Shown here piece by piece: positions 44,944-56,635 of a stretch of 64,000 bases of DNA. Position numbers and translations under genes: made by a program. Positions within the stretch are counted from its first letter, which is position 1. Each line of letters begins with the position of its first letter. The notes beneath the pieces are model-generated. The model saw only the letters and a program-made list of their open reading frames with translations. It ran no database searches and was not told the DNA's origin. The DNA lies in the NCBI RefSeq assembly GCF_019175385.1, contig NC_083339.1:110717601-110781600 (forward strand), read 5' to 3'. The stretch is from Lycium barbarum. Lineage: Eukaryota > Streptophyta > Magnoliopsida > Solanales > Solanaceae.

Positions 44944-45484
44944 AAAAAAAATGTCTTAAAAAAAAGTTTTAAAAGGCCCTTCATGTTTAAAAATATTTTC
45001 TTAAAGGACCCTGAGCACAATTTTCAAAAACAATAAATACTCAACTTTGTCAAACTACATATTCATCTAGAACGCCTTCGTCGACCCATTTTTCATAAAT
45101 TTCAAATTTGGAATATGTCGTTTTAAATTACAAGCTTTAATATAAGCCCAATATTGACATAGTTGCGGATATTTTTTAAGGATGTGGAAAAATGCAGTCA
45201 AAATGATCCATAATTCATACGTCGTTTTTAATTAACAGTTTTCCCAAGTTAGACGGAGCAGGATATGTATCTTCTTTTCAAATCACGTTCGTGAAAGCAA
45301 ATAACTCGTAATTTCTTGTAATTGTTAATTTTTATGAAAAGTAATAATTAAACGTCAATTTTTGCAATTTCCTCGGGGTTTTAAAATATTTTGAATTTTT
45401 AAGGGTATCCTTGCTCCGTCTTAGATTCGGGAAATTTGAAAAATTAAAATACGCATTTTATGAGGTGAAAATTAGGTGTCAACA

Positions 45485-46075
45485 TGAGACACGTGACATG
45501 AAGGATGAGAATTCGGGTAAGTCAACATCACTGCCACCGGGGGAAGATCTATGGTACCGGAAGAAGCCGCAGGTCTGGTGTACCGCCCAACTTCTCCGGA
45601 CCTGAGTGGCCTAACGGTCATCCGTTATTCCACAACTGGGGTGTTACAGATTCACTATTATAACGATTTTATAACCCTTTTTGTTGTACATTATTATCAT
45701 GCCTTTAAGGCTTATTATGAGCAGGGGCGTGATACATGAAATATGTTCCCCTAGCTCTAAGTATAAATATGGAGGTAATTCTTATTGTAGGGGACAAGAT
45801 ATTCAAGCTAATACACACAGTTCTTACTCTTACATTTCAGTACATTTTGTATTCTTGCTATTGCTTTGCTAAGCTCAGGAGTCACGGCTCATCGATAACA
45901 AGTGGAGTCTAACGTCGGATAAGCATCTATAATCCAAGCTTTCTCTCTCTTTCTTCATCTTATTTGCGTCTATTTATAATATTTAGATACGAACATCTTA
46001 ATCTTATTGGTTACTCTGATCTACGTGTCCCTGGCCACGTGTACAAATTCAACTGAACTGTTTTACGTGTAAACA
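45485..46075 (+). repeat. Tat-like 3' LTR region
   Basis: 45799-46075 matches 22462-22744 and ends ...cgtgtaaaca. 45485-45798 should be the upstream LTR part (or 3' non-coding region), whose counterpart near 22462 was displaced by the copia insertion; its start cannot be fixed. It contains cacgtg at 45490 and the cacgtgta motif near 46037. Confidence 0.65.
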
Positions 46076-46149
46076 AGATTAACATATGATGGAAGACTAT
46101 ACTTCTTCCATGAACTATACAAAAATCTGTTTAACTAACTAACAAAGAA

Positions 46150-47793
46150 GCTAAATTTGTCAAATATTCATCTTATACTTGGAAGTTGGCTCTTGTCGAG
46201 TTGAAAAAATCCTTTCACCTCTCTCAAAAGTGGTTGAAAAGAGGAATAGAAAATACTTCTTTCACTAGATGCTGTCAGTTTAGCAAAAGAATCAACTACA
46301 TAATTAGCTTCACGAAAGCAATGTGAAACAATAACCTGAAAATCTTCAATCGCCTGCAAGGTGTCTCTGATAATCCTTCTTAGCTTAAAGTTGTTAATGT
46401 CATTGTTGTTGAGCATGTCCGCAATCATTTGAGAGTCAAGCTCCATATGAATTTTACCAAAATCATTTTGTACTCAGCATTTGCCACTGTAATTAGCAGC
46501 AACTTTGATTGTTATTTCCATAAATAATAGGCATTGATAAGGTCATTATAAGATCACCATGGCGATTTCTCACCACTTCACCTATTTCATCCTTGCCAAT
46601 AGCTTTATCATAGCTACATTAAAAATTAGCGTTAACCACAACTGTAGGAGGTCTGATCTATTAAACCTATCTTCATTTCACAATAGGCTTAAACCTCTCC
46701 AGCTTATCACAGATTCTAGCCTCCAGTTTCCTACCATTTAAACACTAAAGGAAACGCAGTTTTAATGACAGTCAAAGTGTTCCAAAAAAATTAATGTTTC
46801 ATCTTATATTTGTTGAGCTTCTTGTGAACACCAAAGTTGCATGAAGCATAATTCCTGCATACCCCCAACAAATGATAATTGGTAAGACATGAAGAGCAAA
46901 CTTATGGACGTGATTTTAGGTTTGACATCCTACCAGAACTTCGAAAAATTATTAACAAGACAGTAATGGTGCATTATCCCCAAGGGGCCTCCAAACAACC
47001 TCCATATATGTGAGACACATTATCCTTCAATGAAAGTGTGATACATAGTCAACTTAGCATTCTGATAATAGAAACAGTTAGCATCAGGAAAAAGGCTAAA
47101 TCTTGTCACAACATCATTGAAAGGGAGTTTGCCTAAGTATACTCTCCAATCCAGGAAAGAGAATTTAAAAGGAATGACTTTATGTCATATTTTACTCAAA
47201 TCTTAATTAATTCTTTTGCCTGATTTGCTGGAGAACTTACTATCATGGGTGTCAATTCATATAGGATCATTTTCATTTTCAACATCTCTAATATCAACTT
47301 GGTATAGATTAGGGGTCATATTATCAGGAACAAATTTTCTGATTTTCTGAATTTTCCGAATGCCGTGAGTGAAAAAATAACTTACAGGGACTTTAACATT
47401 TTTGCCAACCATAGGAATGATACTGGCAAGAGTATCTCTGCTAATCCAATTGTCCCACCAAAAATCACCTTTTTCTGAGTTAATCTTCCACAAAAGTCTG
47501 TACTCAACACCTTCTCTTTCTGCCACATATGCTTCCATAATTGAGAATCAATATTAGCCTTCTTCTTAGTCACAAGATGGCATCTAGAACAATACTTAGC
47601 TTTAAGGAAGGAGGCTAGTAATGATGACTGAGTTCTAAACCTCCATCATCTCTTGATAGATAAAGCTCTAAAAATGTCCTCCGTCCTACTTACTCCTACC
47701 TCTCCTTCCTCAATAAGAAAGCCGAAAAATTTCCATTAGGTCTAATGATACTTATTTTTGTCTCCTACATTACCTCAAAAAGATGTAGCAAAA
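46150..47793 (-). pseudogene. L1-type LINE ORF2 C-terminal relic (RT end, zf-RVT, RNase H)
   Basis: Minus strand from the right: EDIFRALSIK-stop-WRFRTQSSLLASFLKAKYC (about 47580-47690), KANIDSQLWKHMWQKEKV and WWDNWISRD (47257-47573), then SFLDWRVYLGKLPFNDVVTR and FSLFPDANCFYYQ (about 47050-47165), the zf-RVT pattern. RNase H follows: EVVRNRHGDLIMTLSMPIIYG (about 46500-46580), MELDSQMIADML and FREANYVVDSFAKL (46168-46446). This order is that of plant L1 LINEs. Numerous stops. Its upstream part was split off by the solo LTR at 47794. Confidence 0.85.
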
Positions 47794-50700
47794 TGTCACG
47801 ACCCAATTCGTGGGTCGAGCGGGCACCTACGCTAACCCTCTGGTGGGCGAACTTTTCCCTTATTCAACATTCATTTCAAGCATACAAAGGAATTTGAATT
47901 ATTAAAGCAGTCTCAATTATCATATCATCAAATATCTAAGTGTGAAAGAACTACAACATCCCCAGGTAATCTATTCTGTAACATTACAAGAGCTACTAAA
48001 ATACTACTAGTCCGCATGGCCATGCAAGGCTCACAACAATAAAAGGAATAACTGTCTGAAGGCAATAGACAGATAATGAAATGAGAGGGAACTCAGGTTG
48101 CAGATCTCGGAGTGGCTCACCCTGGGTCTCCAAATAGGGCCGTCTCAGAAACCACTCACGAGGGTCTGACGTGGATCCTGTAGCACACTCTGCACTCAGA
48201 AAATAGTACAGTAAGGTAGCATCAGCACAAACACTATGTACTGGTAAGCACCATAGGCCGACTAAGACTAGTTCACGCATATAAGGCATAAAATTAACAA
48301 GTTAAACAGATAGGCACATAATAATTACTCAGAGTTACAGAATATCCCACAACCGAATCATGGCCTAAGGTGAAGCTTCCAAACCACAAGTCTGTCAAGT
48401 TTCTAATAATGCCTCAAAGAAACCACAATCACATATACAACCAACAAATCCAGTTAATCGATGTAAAATGAGATGATGATATATGTAATGCAATGCAATG
48501 GCCAGTATCTCAACCTGTACACACATGCTACGGATGAAATTTCAACGTCTCGGCAGTCATGACCCGTGGGGGACCCATGGCGTCCATGTACCACTAGCTC
48601 CGGAACAGACCTCAGATCGCGAGCATACATACCTTCCATTCCGGAACAGACCTCGGATCACGAATTCATATCATACTTTCATCAAAAGTCTCACATTTTC
48701 TTTCATAGTTTCCATAAATCTTTGTTCAATCATTTCCGAATCATTTCCGTCATGTATAAGTGAATGAATGCAATAATGCTAAATCAATACAGTCAATGCC
48801 AATGAACATACTATGGAAGTCACAACACTATAAGCCAATCAGGAGTTATATAAATCACATCAACTATGGAAATGAAATCAACAATCTAGTATCAATCACC
48901 ATAATGAATCTATCATATCACTTCACTTCCAAACACAACAAGTACACCATAAGTCAATGCGTAAAATAATGGCGACAAACCCACATAATCAGAAGTCATA
49001 CCAACCTAAGAGTATTTCCATCCCAATATCATGTCTGAAGACCTAATCATGCTTTCTCCCGTCAATTCTACGCATACATACGTTTCACTAATCAAAGTAT
49101 AACTAAAGTAAGTCGTAACCTACCTTAACTGCCGAACAGGTGCCACATAGCCTTCCCTTTACGAAACGCCTCAAATTGTTTAAGTCTATTAAATATGAAT
49201 TCATTCAAAATATGAATCTATGGATACTCATTTTGTCATACTTTTAACCGGAACCCAAAAATGGACCCAAAATAGCTAAACCCAAGCCTCAAGGGCAAAA
49301 TCATAATTTCATTGAAAAATCAAGTTAAATATGGTCAAAATAGTACTCTACGAGTCTAAACGAGTCCAATGATACCCATATTGCTATACTTTAATTCAAA
49401 ATCCAAAAACGAACCCAAAAAGTTGACCCCGAGCCCGAAAGGGAAAAATTGGAATTTTATTTCAAAATTGGTTTACCCATAGTTTAATTAGTCTAATGCA
49501 GAAAACCCATTCAAAAAGCCTTCATCTTGATCCTCAAACCCATGGTTTACCACTTTCCAACTTTTGGGTTTAAAACCCCAATTTCCCCCAACCAAACACA
49601 GATAAAACGATAAATAATAAAAATAATAATGGGAAAACACAAAAATAAAGGTTAAATACTTACCCCCTAGTTGAGACGAGAACAACGCCGTGAAAATCAT
49701 CTCAAACGGAGCTCTAGAACTCAAATTATGCTCAAAATACTAAATATTTCGGACTGGTTGATTTATACACTGTCCAGGCATTTTCCTTCTTCGCGATCGA
49801 GATGCCACGAGTCGCAATTGCGGAGGCTTCTTTTTTTTTTTTACACCAGAAAACCAGTAGTGAAATATTTTAGTAAAATGGCCATATCTCCCTTATACGA
49901 TGGCGAAAAGCGACGATTCTTGTTGCTATAATTCCGAAATTATGATACGAGTCTAACGGTTCAATTGAAACACAAATCAAAGGCCGTTTGCTCAATATGG
50001 TATCCTTTTTGCTCAAAACGACATCGAAATCGAAAACAAACATCATATAACCCAAACCCATCCAAAACTCATCGGAATCTAACCAAAATTTGTGGATAAG
50101 TCTAAAATCATCATACAAACCTGCTCGAACTCTCAAAGCATCCAAACGGGACCATCTTGACCCGATCTTGACCGAGGTCAACTTCAAATTATTTCAAAAG
50201 CTAGTTTCTCAACCAACCACCTAAATCACTCCCGAACCTCTCGGGAACCGAACCAACGACTCAACTAAGTCATAAAACACATTCCAGACCAAATGGAACT
50301 GTCAGAATTCAATTACGGACACGTTTACCCAAAAGTCAACTTTTGGTCAAACTTCTCAAACTTAGAACTTCAAAATTCCAAAATTTAGATTTTCTTGTCC
50401 GATTCTCATCCAATCAGCTCAGGAATAGCGTCACTTATCCCCACAAGCCATAAACATCGATACGAAGCTAATGGAAACAAAAAAATTCAAATTTGGGTCT
50501 TATTTTTTCCTGTGACCATCTTTTTACCATAAATAGGCATATTTACTACTAAAGCCGATTTAATTGTCAAACACCAACCAGACGAACTCTAAACTTAGCC
50601 CGTCAATTTCTACTGGTCATAAATGAAATTTCAAATCTAACGGAATATTCAGATCGCCAATAAGAACACGTTTCCCATCATAAAAAATTTATCCCAATAA

Positions 50701-50869
50701 TTAAATGCCGGAATTTCCTAAGTAAAACCTTCTCCCAAAGTGAACCAAATGACATCCATTTGACTTTAAATTTTGCAAGCAAGTCAAAAACCCTGAGATG
50801 GAACAGTGGGATGGGCTATCTTGGGGAAAAGAAGCTTAAAAACTCAAAACAACCAGACAGGTCGTTACA
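47794..50869 (-). mobile_element. Solo LTR (3.08 kb) of a gypsy element
   Basis: Begins TGTCACGACCCA and ends CAGGTCGTTACA (minus-strand reading TGTAACGACCTG...), the solanaceous Tekay-type LTR ends, and has an exact 5-bp target duplication caaaa (47789-47793 and 50870-50874). No internal coding domain. It inserted into the LINE relic. Confidence 0.92.
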
Positions 50870-50874
50870 CAAAA

Positions 50875-53118
50875 TATTTCTCCAAAAGTTTAAGGGTATT
50901 TTAGGAAGACAAATAGCAAAGAGGATATATGTGCAAGGATAACAATACACTCTAATCAACACTATTCTACCTATCAGATTTTGTAGAGATTAATTTATTA
51001 TATTAAATATTCTTCATATTTAGTCTACTTAATTAAGGAAGAAATATAACTTATCAGGTTTAGTTTCCTCATTTATAGCAGTCATATCCAAAGGGTTGTC
51101 CTTTACTAAGGTGTAGGGTATATATTGTAGATTATGTAATTTAGTTAGTAGTTGTAGATTATGTAATTTAGTTAATAGTTGTAGATTATGAAATATTTTA
51201 CTCCTTTGCTAGTATCTCTGTAAGTTCTCCTTGAATTAACCAAAAACTAACTGACCGATCCATCGTTCCTCTTCGATCTTTGCAGTTAGTTCGTACATAA
51301 AATAATGGCACCTGCAATCTTCAAATTTTGAATCCACCTCTGAGCAAGGGAATGAATTCTAAGTGTTTGGTTGAACCTGTTAAGATACCAACTTTTTCCT
51401 TACCCTTAGATCGCCACTTACACCGTTCCCCTAAAAATTATCTTTAGACTCCCGTCATTCTGAAAAATAAAATAACAAAATTTAAAATTCAAAGATAATA
51501 AAATTAAATATGATATTTGCTAACTTCACAGCAAATAGTAGAAATTAACTTTTGATAGCAATTTGATAACACTTTTAAAGAGAGAGAGAAAATTTTATAG
51601 ATCAAAAATTGATGTGAAAAAATAAAGATGGGTAGGGAATATACTTGAAATTTGTCAAAGTGTAAATTTACAAAGTTAATTGGGAGTTATTTTTATTTTG
51701 TTCTAGTTAAAATAAAATTTGAGGGTGGTGTAGAGGTGCAATTTTTGGGGTGGGGGTTGGGGAGGGGCAGGGGGGGCTAGGGTAGGGGATTGGTGATAAT
51801 TTTCAACCATTGGCCGACAGTCAAATTCTGGCCAGAAATTATTTTTTAAAACATTTAAGGGTCCCTTGTCTCGGTCCCAGGGCGACTCATTAAGTGATTG
51901 GACGGGTTGTGAGTCAGTCTTGCGAGTCAAATTCTTCAAGAAAATTTGACGTCGGGTAACAAGTTAGAATTCTAAACGGCATAAAATAATCCATGTTTAA
52001 GAATTTAGCACCCGGTAGCCCATACCCGCATTTTTGCTACAGTTTTTATATAGCATAACGAGTAAAGTCTCCCGTTAAAAAGCTTCAACTTTTCAAACTC
52101 TCTCTCTCTCTCTATCTATCTCTCTCTCTTCCGTAGATTTTATTCAATTACTTTCCCCAAAGCTCTGAAATTTTCTCGACAAATATCTCTATCATTGTAT
52201 CAAAATCTTTAGATTGTGATTAAACTTTTTTGGGTGGTTTTCAAATTTCTGAATTTCACCTTAAAATACTGAAAATCTATGGGACAGGAGCATATTTCAA
52301 ATAAAGTTGTCAAATTTTCATCTATTCATGTAGATAAGAACTCTAATTTTGTTTGAGTGATATCTTCGTTTGTTAGAAATGTCTTAAGGAGCTTGTATGT
52401 TAATTTTGGAGGTGCTTGGAGAGGATTTGAGGTAGATTTGAACTGAATTCCAAATTGAAAATTGAGGTTGAAGACGACTTCATCTGTATATTCTCCATTG
52501 TATCTAGTGTATATCGGTGTATATCCCATTAAATATTTGTTTATCTCTTGTATAATCTACACACTAATACACGTGATATACAATGTAATATACACATGTG
52601 GCAGGGACGTTCATGAAAATCTTTGTGTTATATACATGTTTAATGGCATTTTTAGGTCTAATTTTTTACTCCAAACAAATCCAAATCAACTATAGTCTTT
52701 TTCAAATTTCATGTTTAGCATCGTCCAGGTACTTCCAACCAATTTCAAGAAGAAAAAGAAAGAGATGAGGAATGGATGCGTTCGTTAATGGATAAGTTGA
52801 AGCCCCCTCTTCTAGTTTTAGCATCATCCAGGTGTTTTTGATCAATTTCAACCATACCTACTCTCAGTCGTTCAATTTCACAACAAAAAAGAAGAAGAGA
52901 GAAAAAAAGAAAGTTTGATGCGTTCTAGAAGAATGAACTACAACCTTCTGGTCAACTTTTACTCTGTAGTAGGTGTTTAGTTGGAATTTTCTAAAGGGAT
53001 ACATATTATGACGTGTGAAATAAGGAAGAGAATATTGGCCTTCCTATTAAATCATCGGTTATAATTGGAGATAATTATACAATGCCAAATTCTTTAGACT
53101 TTAATTGCTAATCTAACA
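50875..53118. other. Gene-free stretch with small repeats
   Basis: It begins with the displaced flank of the LINE relic. A 27-bp unit (ttgtagattatgtaatttag plus 7 bases) repeats at 51125, 51152 and partly 51179. There is a G-rich tract at about 51746-51778, and (ct)n at 52100-52130. No gene or RNA was recognised. Confidence 0.5.
51746..51778 (+). repeat. G-rich tract, possible G-quadruplex
   Basis: ggggtgggggttggggaggg followed by gcaggggggg: at least five G-runs of four or more separated by 1-2 bases. Confidence 0.6.
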
Positions 53119-53365
53119 CTCTATCTGTTTCAAAATGTTTGTCTTACTTTCCTTTTTAGCTCGTTCAAAAAAAGAATGTTTCTTTTCTTTTTTGGCAACT
53201 CTTTAATTTCAGTTTTTCATATGACATGTTTAAGACCACAAGATTAAAGGGCATTTTGGTACATTCTACACATATTTAATTTAAAAACAAGATTCGAAAG
53301 TCTTCTTTACTTTCTTAAACTTCGTGCCAAGTCAAAATCAGACAAATATTTTGAAACGGAGGGAG
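53119..53365. mobile_element. Stowaway-like MITE
   Basis: Right end ...ttttgaaacggagggag followed by TA, and left end ctctatctgtttcaaaatgt, are inverted repeats that continue with (g)tttgtct/agacaaa. Length 247 bp. The left TA has mutated. Confidence 0.82.
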
Positions 53366-53509
53366 TAATTGGCTAAAAATATGCCAATAAATACTTAGGA
53401 GTGTATATAGGTGTCAATATCCCATTGTTCAAGCTTACCTTGTCTAAATCCATTTTACGGTCCAGGGTGTTATTGTCCTAGCCCACATAACAGGCTTAAT
53501 AAACTCAGT

Positions 53510-54035
53510 TGCCGTTTTGAATGGCTAAATTGCACGGTTTGTCCTTCCAGTGGGCTGGTCTATAACTTTTTTCCCCTACAAATGGGTTGGTCTTTAATTT
53601 TTTCCTTCAAAATCAAACTTATGTATAGCAGGGCATACGTTCTTTAAAAGAGCGAGCGTAACTTGTGGGATATTATAATGTGAAAATATAAACTATACCC
53701 CGCGAAAAAATTATTTGTTATGAGAGGCAAAAATTGGTCATTTGCACTTTTGTCCTTATTTTGTGTCGGTTTTTAATTTTGGTCCTTCAAATGGGCTGGT
53801 CTTTGGTTTTTGCCCTTCAAAATCGAACTTATGCGTATAGGGGCTTAAGTTCTTTAAGGACGCTGACATAACTTGTGGATAATATGATGCGTAACATATG
53901 CCCCTATAGACATAAGTTCGATTTTAAGGTCAAAAATTGAAGATCAGTCCATTTGAAGGGAAAACCGTGCAATTACTTGTGCAAAAATTAAAGGCCAACA
54001 CAAAACAGGGCCAAAAGTGCAAAGACCCCTTAACC
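53510..54035. repeat. Foldback element, unit 1
   Basis: An outer pair (attgcacggtttgtccttcc at 53525 against aagggaaaaccgtgcaatt at 53957) and an inner pair (53785-53843 against 53897-53955, containing atcgaacttatg / cataagttcgat) form a nested palindrome. The arms carry the recurring phrase ggctggtctttaatttttg. Confidence 0.7.
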
Positions 54036-54054
54036 CTGTTCAAGTTTTTGCGCG

Positions 54055-54600
54055 GATTGCCTTTCATAAGGACTGGTCTTTAATTTTTTCCCCTCAAATC
54101 GCTGGTCTTTAATTTTTGGCCCTACTTTCCATTTAATGAAAATTTATAGGTCAAAGTACCTTTATTCGCTGGTTTATGAAATCAGAGATTCTGGGTCAAA
54201 CTCCAGCAGAGTAAAAAAAAAAAAAAACAATTTCGCAAGGCATAGTTTTTATGTAGTTATATAGGAACTATGTCTTGTCCAGCATAGTTTTATAGAATAA
54301 CTTAATTTCTACAGGACTATGTCAGACAAGGCATAGTTTTTATGTAACTACATAAAAAACTATGACTTCCGGCCTAATTCTGTAGAAATTAAGTTACCTT
54401 CCGGAATAGTTTCTATGAAACCTTGCCTTACGGTTTTTTTTTTTTAAACTTTGCTGGGGTTCGAAACCAGAATGTCAGGGATATTTGTGGCCACTTTTTA
54501 TTACTTAAAGTACCGAAGGGCAAAAGTTAAATACCAACGATTTGAGGGGGAAAAATTAATGATCACCCCAAGATAGGAGTAATCGTGCGAATTGCCCAAC
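54055..54600. repeat. Foldback element, unit 2
   Basis: Left arm attgcctttcataaggactg and (c)tggtctttaatttttggccc; right arm (54510-54600) holds the reverse complements. The core (54235-54440) repeats gcatagtttttatgtag in both orientations. A tRNA-B-box-like ggttcgaaacc lies at 54458-54468. Confidence 0.7.
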
Positions 54601-54629
54601 TCAGTTGCCTGTTTTTCAATCATTTTTTT

Positions 54630-55140
54630 TGTTGCAGGGATTGCCTTTCAAAAGCGCTGGTCTTTAATTTTTGCCTTTCAAAGGCGCTGGTCTTTAATTT
54701 TTGTCCCTCAAAGTGGCCAAAAATATTCCGAGGTTCCGGATTAGAACTTCGCTCAATCAAAAAATAAAAAAAATATTCGCAAGACAGAGTTTCGATTCGC
54801 AAGGCAGAGTTTGCATGCAATGCTAGCTTAAGGCAAAACTCTGCCTTATAAGGCAGAGTTTGCATACAAGGCAGAGTTTGCTTGCAATGCTACCCTGCAG
54901 TTTGCATGTGATGCTACCTTAAGGCAAACTTTGCCTTATAAGACAGAGTTTCCATACAAGGAAGAGTTTGCCTGTAATGCTATCTTAAGGCAAATTATGC
55001 CTTGCAAATTTTTGACTAAGTGGAGTTTCGAACTCGAAATCTAGGGGTTTTAGGGGAAGGACAAAAATTAAATATTTTCAATTTGATGGGCAAAAATTAA
55101 AGACCACCCCGAAATAAGGACATTCCTGCAAATTGCCCCT
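54630..55140. repeat. Foldback element, unit 3
   Basis: Arms carry ctggtctttaatttttg (duplicated at 54657 and 54687) and its complement near 55090. The core (54780-54990) is multiple copies of aaggcagagtttgcatgcaa and its complement around gcttaaggcaaa, an interlaced palindrome. Confidence 0.7.
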
Positions 55141-55239
55141 TTTCAGTAGAGTTCCCAAGCCCCATAAACTTGTTATCGCAGCCCAAGAAACTTTTGAACC
55201 TAGAAAAGTATCATATTTGCACACATAATACTTTTTTTC

Positions 55240-56565
55240 CTGCAAAATGGCCTTCAAAAGGACTGGTCTTTAATTTTTGTCCTTTGCTAAAAGGGGTTCC
55301 GAGTTCGAACCCCCGCTCAGTTAAAAATTTAAAAAAAAATCGCAAGATATAAGTTTGGGTTTCAAAGCCAGAATTTCAAACTTTGCTTTAATCCAACAAA
55401 ATAAAATAAAATATTGGGCCTCAAGGCAGAGATTTGCCTTAAGGCCTAATTTTGAGTAAAAATTTACTTTAAGGCAAACCCCTGCCTTAAGGCATAAGTT
55501 GGGGTCCAAATTATGCCTTATGAATTCCAACTTATGTCTTGCGATTTTTAATTTTTTATTTTTTTTGTCTGAGTCTGGATTCGAACCCAGGACCTTGGAG
55601 TATCAAGCGAAGGACAAAAATTAAAGATCGCCAATTTGAGGGATAAAAATTAAAGCTTAATGCATATGCGGCCCCTAAATTTTTTTTTTTTTTTTTTTCC
55701 ATTTTGGCAGCTCAACTAATTGTTATTCCTATTAAACCCCTGAACTTGTCCTCAAGTGTGTCTATCAAACACAATCCGACTTACATAGTATTCCATCTTC
55801 AATGTAGCAACAAACTAATATATATATATATTTTAATTTAATTATGCTATCTTTTAGTTAAGATTAGCAGCAATTGAGAGGAAAAAAAAAGTAGCTAGCT
55901 GTCAGTGGAAGAGCAAAACCAGCAGAAACCGACACATTCATGACCTAAAGAATAACTTACCACATGTCTGAAAATAGTATTCCACCTTTATTTCCCCTAA
56001 TTTAATTTCTGCTTTAAAAAAAAAAAAACAGAAAACACTAGTCCAAAGAGGTGTAGCTGCAAATCTTCAAAATGTTTTGCTTCTAGTTGATACTCATCAG
56101 CTTTGTGCCTTCAAGAAAGAAGAAATCTAACAATTGCTAGTTTATTGAGCTGACCATTATAAGTTTTGTAATAAATACATGATATTGAACGAGTATACAA
56201 CATATTAACATCTAATTATTTATCCAAATTCTAGTTTTCTTTTCTCTCAAGTGTTTAGTTATCTCATTTTTTAGGAGAATCCTTATTTCGTTTCATTTCC
56301 TTTCGAATAGTTTTATTTAACTGAACTCCATATATAATGATAATATAACAATAAATGCTGGAGAAGTATGATCAAATTTAGGGAGTTCGATGGACACATT
56401 TGGAAACGAGTTCAGAAATTCAATAAGAACAACACTTAATTAAGGTGTCTAACATGAAAAAAGAGATAAATTTAAGAGGTCACATATGCATTAAGCTAAA
56501 AATTAAAGATCACCAATTTAAGGGACAGAAATTAAAAACCACCCCAGTTCCTGCAAGTTGCCCCA
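55240..56565. repeat. Foldback element, unit 4, split by an 842-bp MITE
   Basis: Left arm 55243-55330 (ggactggtctttaatttttg, gagttcgaacccc); core 55340-55550 with aaggcagagatttgccttaa-type palindromes; right arm with ggattcgaacccaggacc (55577-55594) and aaaaattaaagatcgccaat up to 55654. It continues after the inserted MITE at 56497-56565. Confidence 0.65.
55655..56496. mobile_element. Non-autonomous DNA element with 28-bp inverted ends
   Basis: Left gcttaatgcatatgcggccc ctaaattt and the inverted right end (gcttaatgcatatgtgacct cttaaattt) match at most positions. It is flanked by taaa on both sides, possibly part of the target duplication. 842 bp, noncoding. Confidence 0.75.
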
Positions 56566-56635
56566 CATAATATAGGCAGAGGAAAAAACCAGAAGCCAAA
56601 AAAGGAAAAAAGAAAAAGAAAAGAAGAAGGTGTGA

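Larger units (their letters stand above)
33558..45484 (-). mobile_element. Ogre-like gypsy element, 5' half (LTR + ORF1), with nested solo LTR
   Basis: A very long LTR (36015-45484) is followed, on the minus strand, by TGACGACTCTGCTGGGGA (35995-36012), nearly the tRNA-Arg-type PBS known for Ogre elements, and then a large ORF1 (33854-35431). An additional ORF before gag and multi-kilobase LTRs starting TGTTGACACCTAATTTTC are typical of Ogre. Gag-pol and the 3' LTR are missing, replaced at about 33557 by the Tekay-like LTR. Confidence 0.75.
36015..45484 (-). repeat. Ogre-like 5' LTR, about 7.1 kb without its nested solo LTR
   Basis: Inner edge tgtagcggttc at 36015 beside the PBS; outer edge ...attaggtgtcaaca at 45484, the reverse complement of the common Ogre LTR start. 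At 36290-36320 (ggtgctaggcaccccgg) is a small palindrome typical of these LTRs. The interior is AT-rich and noncoding; it includes (at)n at 40302-40335 and C24 at 44920-44943. At over 7 kb it is unusually long, so another undetected insertion inside is possible. Confidence 0.65.
22462..46075 (+). mobile_element. Tat-like Ty3/gypsy element interrupted by nested elements
   Basis: Plus-strand element: LTR fragment (22462-22744), PBS (22748 onward), gag (about 22857-24330), protease (24331-24912), RT (25188-25973) and RNase H (26055-26815), then an abrupt change to minus-strand Tekay-like sequence. The matching LTR segment reappears at 45799-46075 and ends in ...gtaaaca, consistent with its 3' LTR. 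Everything from RNase H to that LTR (second RNase H half, integrase) is missing and is replaced by nested Tekay-like and Ogre-like fragments. The two LTR segments differ at many positions, so the insertion is old. Confidence 0.72.

Noticed and set aside
55301..55594. tRNA gene
   Set aside because: Only B-box-like GGTTCGAA motifs occur; no A box at proper distance or cloverleaf.
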